Below are positions 31,561 to 35,697 of a DNA stretch of 35,697 nt, in pieces. Each line of letters begins with the position of its first letter. Within the stretch, counting starts at the first letter, position 1. Made by a program: the position numbers and the translations under genes. A model generated the notes under the pieces. The model did no database searches. It saw only the letters and a list, made by a program, of their open reading frames with translations, and was not told where the DNA came from. The stretch is taken from contig DVLN01000050.1 of the NCBI GenBank assembly GCA_018715465.1, positions 1 through 35,697 of the forward strand, written 5' to 3'. Source of the DNA: Candidatus Faecivivens stercorigallinarum (lineage in GTDB: Bacteria > Bacillota > Clostridia > Oscillospirales > Ruminococcaceae).

Positions 31561-32475
31561 TCACTTTCCCAGCCGGCGTACCTCCGGTTCCAACTGATAA
31601 CCGGTTCTTTCAAAGACCGTCTGCTGCACCTTTTCAATCAGTTCATTGATTTGTGCGCAGGTTGCGCCGCCCAGATTGATGATAAATCCGGCGTGTTTTT
31701 CGCTGACCTGTGCGTTGCCGACCCGCGTTCCCTTGAGGCCGCACTGTTCAATCAAAGACCCTGCAAACGCTCCCTCAGGACGCTTGAAAGTAGAGCCGGC
31801 ACTGGGATATTCCAGCGGCTGTTTTTCCCGTCTTCTGGCCATCAGTTCGGACATTTTGTCGCCGATCTGCTGTCTGTCTCCCTGTTCCAGCCGGAAAGCC
31901 GCCCGCAAAATACACCACTGGGGATGAGTAGAAAAAACACTGCGGCGGTAAGACAGTTCCAGCTTTTCTTTGGGGAGCCGCTTGACCTCACCCGTCTCGT
32001 CCAGATATTCCACCCATTCCAGCACATCACGCATCTCGCCGCCGTATGCGCCAGCGTTCATAAACACGCCGCCGCCGACCGTCCCGGGAATACCATAGGC
32101 AAATTCCAGTCCGGTCAGGCCTTCACTCTGTGCCATCCGGCAGAGGGCATTCATACCGACCCCGGCATCGGCAATCACTGTCTGTTCCTCCCGCTTGAGT
32201 TCTGACAGTCCCCAGGTAAAGACGACCACGCCGTCCAGCCCTTCATCCGATACCAGCAGATTGGACCCCCGCCCGACAAACCATACCGGCTCAGCCCCGA
32301 TCCGCCGCAGTTCCCTGACCAGCAGGGTGAGTTCCTCCGCCGACGAGGGCAGCGCCGAAAATGTGGCGTTTCCCCCCACCTTAAAGGTCGTATACTCCCG
32401 CATCGGCGTATCGGTGCGGCAGGAAATGCTGTTCTGCTGACAAAAACGGGTCAACCCATCCAGATCTATCTTCAA
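31561..32475 (-). CDS. murB: UDP-N-acetylenolpyruvoylglucosamine reductase MurB
   Basis: 304 residues. Reduces the MurA product to UDP-MurNAc with NADPH and FAD. Landmarks: TTFKVGGNATF, GRGSNLLVSDEGLDGVV (FAD site), EFAYGIPGTVGGGVFMNAGAYGGE cut to its key parts GIPGTVGG and NAGAYGG, YRRSVF, PSAGSTFKRPEG with the catalytic Ser, and EKHAGFIIN with a C-terminal Glu in EPEVRRLG. The start is probably the TTG at 32475, because AAGGAAGG lies 6 bases before it and no ATG with a site is near. The enzyme is the type I/IIb class used in Firmicutes. It shares the region with rapZ and whiA, as in other Clostridia. Confidence 0.95.
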   Translation of the reverse strand: MKIDLDGLTRFCQQNSISCRTDTPMREYTTFKVGGNATFSALPSSAEELTLLVRELRRIGAEPVWFVGRGSNLLVSDEGLDGVVVFTWGLSELKREEQTVIADAGVGMNALCRMAQSEGLTGLEFAYGIPGTVGGGVFMNAGAYGGEMRDVLEWVEYLDETGEVKRLPKEKLELSYRRSVFSTHPQWCILRAAFRLEQGDRQQIGDKMSELMARRREKQPLEYPSAGSTFKRPEGAFAGSLIEQCGLKGTRVGNAQVSEKHAGFIINLGGATCAQINELIEKVQQTVFERTGYQLEPEVRRLGK

Positions 32476-32495
32476 AATGTTCCTTCCTTTCAAAA

Positions 32496-32535
32496 GACTG
32501 CTGCAAAAGGGTTGTTTCACCACTTTGCAGCAGTC
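32496..32535 (-). terminator. Hairpin between glk and murB
   Basis: Perfect 12-base inverted repeat (GACTGCTGCAAA against TTTGCAGCAGTC, loop of 16) followed on the minus strand by TTTT. It sits about 20 bases before the murB start, so it may terminate glk partially or attenuate murB. The stem core resembles the hairpin at 9201-9234. Confidence 0.55.
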
Positions 32536-32572
32536 CTTCCTTCAAACTATTCCCAGACCGTTATTCCAGGAA

Positions 32573-33529
32573 TTATTCATGCAGTTTCCAGAGCATCGCG
32601 GCACCAATGGTACCGGCGTCGTTGCCCAGCTTGCAGACCCGCAGCTGGCAAGTCGGCTGACCCTTGATAGAGTAGGCTTCCCGTTCGATAAACTCACGCA
32701 GAGGAGCGAGCAGGGTTTCGCCTTCCTTGCAGATGCCGCCGCCAATCAACAGGACTTCCGGCTGGAAGATGTTGATATAGTTGGTCAGGCCGGCACCGAG
32801 GTAGTTCTGGTATGTATTGACAACTTCGGTTGCGACAGGGTCTCCCATCCGCATACCGTCATAAGCGGTCTTGCCGTTGACATCATCCAGCGTCGGCGCA
32901 ACCTTCCAGAGGGCGGAATCAGGATGTGCCTGCATCGCTTCCTTGGTCATATTGATCAGGCCGGTTGCCGAAGCATATGCTTCAATGCAGCCCTTGCGTC
33001 CACATGTGCAGGGACGGCCGCCGTATTCAACGACCATATGGCCCAGCTCACCGGCAAAGCCGTTAAAACCGGTATAGATCTTGCCGTCGATGATGATACC
33101 GCCGCCGACACCGGTACCCAATGTGATGACGACAACGTCATTGTATCCGGCAGCAGCGCCCGCCAGCGTCTCGCCATAAGCGGCAACGTTGGCATCATTT
33201 TCCAGATAAACAGAGGTATGCAGACGGTCTTCCAGATATTTGCCGAGAGGAGTATTGCGAAAACCGAGGTTATTGGCATATACGACCACGCCGTTTTTAG
33301 AATCGACCGCGCCAGGAGTTCCGACACCGACCGAGCTGATATCCGAAATAGAGAGGCCGAGATCTTCCATCGCCATCGTTGCGGCCTTTGCGATCCGGTC
33401 TGCGAGTCCTTCATCATTACCGTCGACCTCAGAGGGGACGCTTGCTTTTGCGAGGATGTTATAATTTTCATCCACAACGCCGGCCTTGATAAATGTTCCG
33501 CCCAGGTCAATTCCTACATAATATTTCAT
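32573..33529 (-). CDS. glk: ROK-family glucokinase
   Basis: 318 residues. Phosphorylates glucose with ATP in the cytoplasm. The ATP motif GIDLGGTFIKAGVVD is at residues 6-20. VGVGTPGAVD and ENDANVAAYGE carry the sugar-binding residues. TLGTGVGGGIIIDG is the second phosphate loop. The Zn-binding signature is GHMVVEYGGRPCTCGRKGC given here by its key residues G-H...C-T-C-G...G-C. These are the hallmarks of the ROK glucokinases of Firmicutes. A NagC-type repressor is excluded because there is no N-terminal HTH. The ATG at 33529 has GGAG and AAGGA close upstream. Promoter at 33633-33661. It may be transcribed alone or lead the murB-rapZ-whiA group past the hairpin at 32496-32535. Confidence 0.94.
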   Translation of the reverse strand: MKYYVGIDLGGTFIKAGVVDENYNILAKASVPSEVDGNDEGLADRIAKAATMAMEDLGLSISDISSVGVGTPGAVDSKNGVVVYANNLGFRNTPLGKYLEDRLHTSVYLENDANVAAYGETLAGAAAGYNDVVVITLGTGVGGGIIIDGKIYTGFNGFAGELGHMVVEYGGRPCTCGRKGCIEAYASATGLINMTKEAMQAHPDSALWKVAPTLDDVNGKTAYDGMRMGDPVATEVVNTYQNYLGAGLTNYINIFQPEVLLIGGGICKEGETLLAPLREFIEREAYSIKGQPTCQLRVCKLGNDAGTIGAAMLWKLHE

Positions 33530-33632
33530 AATCTCCGTTCCTTTCTACGTGTCCCAGCCGCCAGAGCTGAGCCGTTGCTGCATGCGAGGCTGCGCAGATG
33601 CCGCCACCTGTGCATTCAGCTCGTTTTTTTAT

Positions 33633-33661
33633 AGTATATCACAGTACGCCACTCTTTTCAA
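33633..33661 (-). promoter_or_regulatory. Promoter of glk
   Basis: On the minus strand TTGAAA (33656-33661), a 17-base spacer and TATACT (33633-33638). The leader of about 95 bases begins with GAGCTGA (complement of 33616-33622), which can pair with TCAGCTC (complement of 33564-33570), enclosing most of the leader. Confidence 0.7.
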
Positions 33662-33686
33662 CCACTAACTTTTGTGAAAATTTCTA

Positions 33687-33716
33687 TTGTAACACCCCGC
33701 GCCGCCGCCGCATACT
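33687..33716 (+). promoter_or_regulatory. Possible promoter of the Cys-rich small protein
   Basis: TTGTAA (33687-33692) and CATACT (33711-33716) with an 18-base GC-rich spacer on the plus strand, 35 bases before the ATG. Confidence 0.35.
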
Positions 33717-33750
33717 ATGGCGTACATCAATCAAAAGGAGGTTGCTCAAT

Positions 33751-33915
33751 ATGTGTGGCAACAATTGCAGTTGGATTCTGATTATCATTCTTCTCCTGGT
33801 ATGCTGCGGTGGCTGGAGCTTTGGTTCCAATAACTCGAACGGCGGTTGCTGCTGTGGTGGCTGCGGCGGCTGTGGCGGTTGCGGCTGCGACAATAACAAC
33901 AACGGCTGCTGCTAA
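33751..33915 (+). CDS. Cysteine- and glycine-rich small membrane protein
   Basis: 54 residues and not assigned to a known family. The start MCGNNCS is followed by a hydrophobic helix (WILIIILLLVCCGGW, about 8-22). The second half is built almost only of Gly, Cys and Asn, with CCCGGCGGCGGCGC at 33-46 and CC at the end. Thirteen of 54 residues are Cys. AAAGGAGG lies 9 bases before the ATG, a strong site, so the frame is translated despite its size. The topology resembles small sporulation proteins with one helix and a Gly-rich tail, but the Cys content suggests metal binding or disulfide cross-linking outside the cell. A stable hairpin at 33934-33955 closes the unit. Confidence 0.8.
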   Translation: MCGNNCSWILIIILLLVCCGGWSFGSNNSNGGCCCGGCGGCGGCGCDNNNNGCC

Positions 33916-33933
33916 TTTTCCCACTTCCTTAGC

Positions 33934-33955
33934 CTCCCTGCCTTCGGGCAGGGAG
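33934..33955. terminator. Stable UUCG hairpin after the Cys-rich gene
   Basis: Perfect 9-base stem CTCCCTGCC/GGCAGGGAG with a TTCG tetraloop (UUCG in the plus-strand RNA). No U tract follows, so it may protect the 3' end rather than terminate fully. Confidence 0.6.
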
Positions 33956-33972
33956 TACATAACGACACGCCA

Positions 33973-34707
33973 TCATCCGCCCGACCATCCGGCGAACCGT
34001 CCGTCTTCCAGCAGGAGGACGGCGGCCGCCGTCATATCCGGGCGGTATTCATTTCCCAGCACATCCCCTTCCCAGCCGTCCGGCGGATAAAGCTGCATCC
34101 GGTAAACAGAGCGATTATCCTCTTGTTCGACTGACTCGGAAACGGCGGCGCTTTTGGGAATGCAGACGCCAGCAGTCAGAATAAAAGCATCCTGTTCCCG
34201 GTCATACGTCGCCAGCGTGCAGTCTTCCGGCTCATCCGGCTGTACGCCGAACAGTTCTCCAGCCAGTTGCCAGACTTCCGCAGCGGGCAGCAATACCTGC
34301 CCATCCACTGCTTCAGGCATCCCGCCGGTCTCCATCAGATACCAGAGAACCACCTCTTCCAATTGAGGTGCTGTCAACTGGGAAGGATTGTCAAAATATG
34401 GTGTTCCGGCTGCTGCCAGTGCCTGCCCGAGTGCGAGAGCCTGCGTATCAGAAAGCTGCTGTATTTCAGACGGTGCTTCCACCCCTGTGTCTGAATCTGC
34501 GGCAGCAGACTTTTGGCCAGCCACGTCTTGAGCAGCAGAAAAATCTGCTGTCATTTGTGTTGTCTCTTTCTGTGCCAGAGAAGCCCCGTCCGTCTGGTAG
34601 GCCAGCCCCTCCGACTGTCCCGCGCTCCAGACCGATGTCCCCCAGCAAAAGAGAGATAATGCGATAAAGACGGCCGCCATCGCGGTCAATCTGGTCTTTT
34701 CCCCCAT
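33973..34707 (-). CDS. Exported or membrane-anchored protein of unknown function
   Basis: 244 residues and not recognised. The N-terminus has a short charged stretch (MGEKTR), then a hydrophobic segment (TAMAAVFIALSLFCWGTSVW) that is a signal peptide or anchor. The mature part is acidic and Gln/Ala/Ser-rich at first. It ends with a more ordered region holding DGWEGDVLGNEYRPDMTAAA and a C-terminal GRFAGW. The ATG at 34707 has GGGAGG 6 bases before it; longer frames up to 34839 have no such site. A promoter lies at 34778-34807, overlapping the tRNA promoter head to head. It looks like a single-gene unit, converging with the Cys-rich gene. Confidence 0.75.
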   Translation of the reverse strand: MGEKTRLTAMAAVFIALSLFCWGTSVWSAGQSEGLAYQTDGASLAQKETTQMTADFSAAQDVAGQKSAAADSDTGVEAPSEIQQLSDTQALALGQALAAAGTPYFDNPSQLTAPQLEEVVLWYLMETGGMPEAVDGQVLLPAAEVWQLAGELFGVQPDEPEDCTLATYDREQDAFILTAGVCIPKSAAVSESVEQEDNRSVYRMQLYPPDGWEGDVLGNEYRPDMTAAAVLLLEDGRFAGWSGG

Positions 34708-34777
34708 CCAAAACCTCCCTGCGCCGTATAGCTTTTCCATATATATGCAGAGATGGGCGGGGTTATCCACTGATATC

Positions 34778-34807
34778 ATTGTAATTTCTAAAAAAAGGTC
34801 TTTACAA
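34778..34807 (-). promoter_or_regulatory. Promoter of the exported unknown gene
   Basis: On the minus strand TTGTAA (34802-34807), an 18-base spacer and TACAAT (34778-34783). Its -35 overlaps the -35 of the tRNA promoter on the other strand. Confidence 0.55.
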
Positions 34808-34829
34808 AACGTTGTCGGTATGATATAAT
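34801..34829 (+). promoter_or_regulatory. Promoter of tRNA-Thr
   Basis: TTTACA (34801-34806), a 17-base spacer and a perfect TATAAT (34824-34829), 27 bases before the mature 5' end of the tRNA. Confidence 0.8.
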
Positions 34830-34855
34830 GTTTAGGCAACAGAAAAGTTGCACTT

Positions 34856-34931
34856 GCTACTGTGGCTCAGCTGGCAGAGCAGCTCACTCGTAATGAGCAG
34901 GTCGTCCGTTCGAATCGGATCAGTAGCTCCA
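34856..34931 (+). tRNA. tRNA-Thr (anticodon CGU)
   Basis: Full cloverleaf of 76 bases including encoded CCA. The acceptor stem GCTACTG/CAGTAGC is perfect, the anticodon stem GCTCA/TGAGC encloses CTCGTAA with anticodon CGT (reads ACG), and the T arm GTCCG-TTCGAAT-CGGAT is normal with one G-T pair. Its own promoter and terminator flank it. Confidence 0.95.
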
Positions 34932-34935
34932 AGAC

Positions 34936-34969
34936 AAACCCCGTAACCATCGAAGGTTGCGGGGTTTTT
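34936..34969 (+). terminator. Terminator of tRNA-Thr
   Basis: Stem AAACCCCG-T-AACC against GGTT-G-CGGGGTTT with one mismatch, followed by a T tract. It may also serve the acetyltransferase gene from the other side. Confidence 0.85.
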
Positions 34970-34987
34970 GGTTTGTTTATTGAGTTT

Positions 34988-35697
34988 TTATAAATTCATT
35001 GCCAGCATCCTGCCAAGCTCATCGGCAAATCCCAATGACTGATACATATTCACATCACCAGCCGAGCAGCCGACCAGTATACTTGCGCATCCCTGCTGCG
35101 TACACCAATTTCTTACCTGAGATACCAATAAACGAGCGATTCCCTGCTTTCGAAACGCAGGTTCAACATAAAAATCATCAAAAATGCCGCAGCATTTACA
35201 GGCAAATGTGGAGAAACACGGGCTGACAGAGCAGATGCCAACCGGACGATTGAGGCGTTTGGCGACAAAGAAAACGATTTGTTTTTCTTCTATTGCGCGA
35301 ACCAGCCGTTCTTTTTTTTCTGCATCCAGAGGCGGTTCACCAACTTCCTGCAAAAATCCGCTCTCCAAATTCCACAGATCCTGCACATCTGTCAGTATTT
35401 CTACCACCGGCACAATCTTTTCCTGCGGCGGCAGCAGCATCAGTGGCTCTCCCCACTGGTCCCTTCCATTTGGAACAAAGCCCAAATATTTCCAAAAGCG
35501 TTGCCTGGCGTCTGTATCAGCGTTTAATTCAGCAAATTTTGCTCCGTTCTCTCTGCCCCAGTTGAGCAGGGCAGCAGCACATCGCTTTCCTGTTCCACCA
35601 CCGCGAAACTCAGGGAAAACACAAAACTCAAGTATAAATTGCTTACTGTCCTCGGTTTGATACACTACCGTAAGGGCAAAGCCGATCTCCTGTCCAT
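34988..35697 (-). CDS. Tandem GNAT acetyltransferase, 5' end outside the window
   Basis: At least 235 residues. The frame stays open to the right edge, so the true start lies outside. Two acetyl-CoA-binding GNAT modules are visible. The first is partial: LEFCVFPEFRGGGTGKRCA, where RGGGTG is the pyrophosphate loop, then a beta strand and the YLGF motif. The second has FYVEPAFRKQGIARLL with RKQGIA as the loop, followed by SLGFADEL. The substrate is unknown; tandem GNATs act on aminoglycosides, peptides or small amines. A GTG at 35665 could be an internal start, but residues upstream of it continue the fold (FALTVVY), so it is probably not the real one. Confidence 0.82.
   Translation of the reverse strand, partial: GQEIGFALTVVYQTEDSKQFILEFCVFPEFRGGGTGKRCAAALLNWGRENGAKFAELNADTDARQRFWKYLGFVPNGRDQWGEPLMLLPPQEKIVPVVEILTDVQDLWNLESGFLQEVGEPPLDAEKKERLVRAIEEKQIVFFVAKRLNRPVGICSVSPCFSTFACKCCGIFDDFYVEPAFRKQGIARLLVSQVRNWCTQQGCASILVGCSAGDVNMYQSLGFADELGRMLAMNL

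Noticed and set aside
30690-31649. 319-codon plus-strand frame opposite rapZ
   Set aside because: Antisense shadow of rapZ; no initiation site.
1-35697. Insertion sequences, prophage or defence genes
   Set aside because: No transposase, integrase, phage structural, toxin-antitoxin or restriction motifs were found.

Overview
The window looks like a chromosomal segment of a mesophilic, moderately GC-rich member of the Bacillota. It is most likely a Clostridia/Oscillospirales (Ruminococcaceae-type) anaerobe, and it carries no mobile elements. The evidence is a SpoVD-type PBP with PASTA repeats in the division cluster, an mDAP-type MurE, a WhiA/RapZ/MurB block, a YfhO/CsbB-type glycosylation pair, a YdbS/YdbT pair, strong AGGAGG-like ribosome binding sites with several GTG/TTG starts, and near-consensus sigma-A promoters. 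The exact genus cannot be read from the window.

Layout: (1) 166-2052, plus strand: KDPG aldolase and KDG kinase, the end of sugar-acid catabolism. (2) 2120-6070, minus strand: a membrane-anchored protein of unknown function, an AraC-type regulator and asparagine synthetase. (3) 6200-21407, minus strand: the division and cell wall (dcw) cluster. In transcription order it is rsmH, ftsL, spoVD-type PBP, murE, murF, an MraY-like protein, ftsW, murG, murA, ftsQ, ftsZ. (4) 21557-23525, minus strand: ydbS/ydbT-like PH-domain membrane proteins. (5) 23744-27365, plus strand: a YfhO-like protein and a CsbB-like glycosyltransferase, probably a polymer glycosylation system. (6) 27452-29614, minus strand: an XRE regulator with a membrane domain, a DUF1622 protein, and a marR-eamA pair. 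(7) 29729-33529, minus strand: glk, murB, rapZ, whiA. (8) 33751-35697: a tiny cysteine-rich membrane protein, an exported unknown protein, tRNA-Thr(CGU), and an acetyltransferase gene that runs off the right edge.

The dcw cluster supplies most of the lipid II pathway (MurA, MurE, MurF, MurG, and MurB from the second cluster) together with the FtsL/FtsQ/FtsW/PBP septal machinery and FtsZ. It departs from the textbook order in several ways. mraZ and murD are absent. The protein in the mraY slot keeps the MraY fold pattern and the first Asp-Asp pair but has lost the other catalytic motifs, so it looks like a pseudoenzyme. MurA carries an N-terminal extension of about 88 residues with a CX4CX2CX4C motif. 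FtsQ has a tail of about 165 residues, most of it low-complexity, and FtsW has a basic tail of about 70 residues. Hairpins, a terminator and a long structured ftsZ leader break the cluster into likely sub-transcripts.

The most unusual items are the MraY-like protein, the Cys-rich MurA extension, the 54-residue cysteine-rich membrane peptide, the RBS-masking hairpin before murA, and the ftsZ leader. All functional statements are read from sequence motifs only; no database search was possible.
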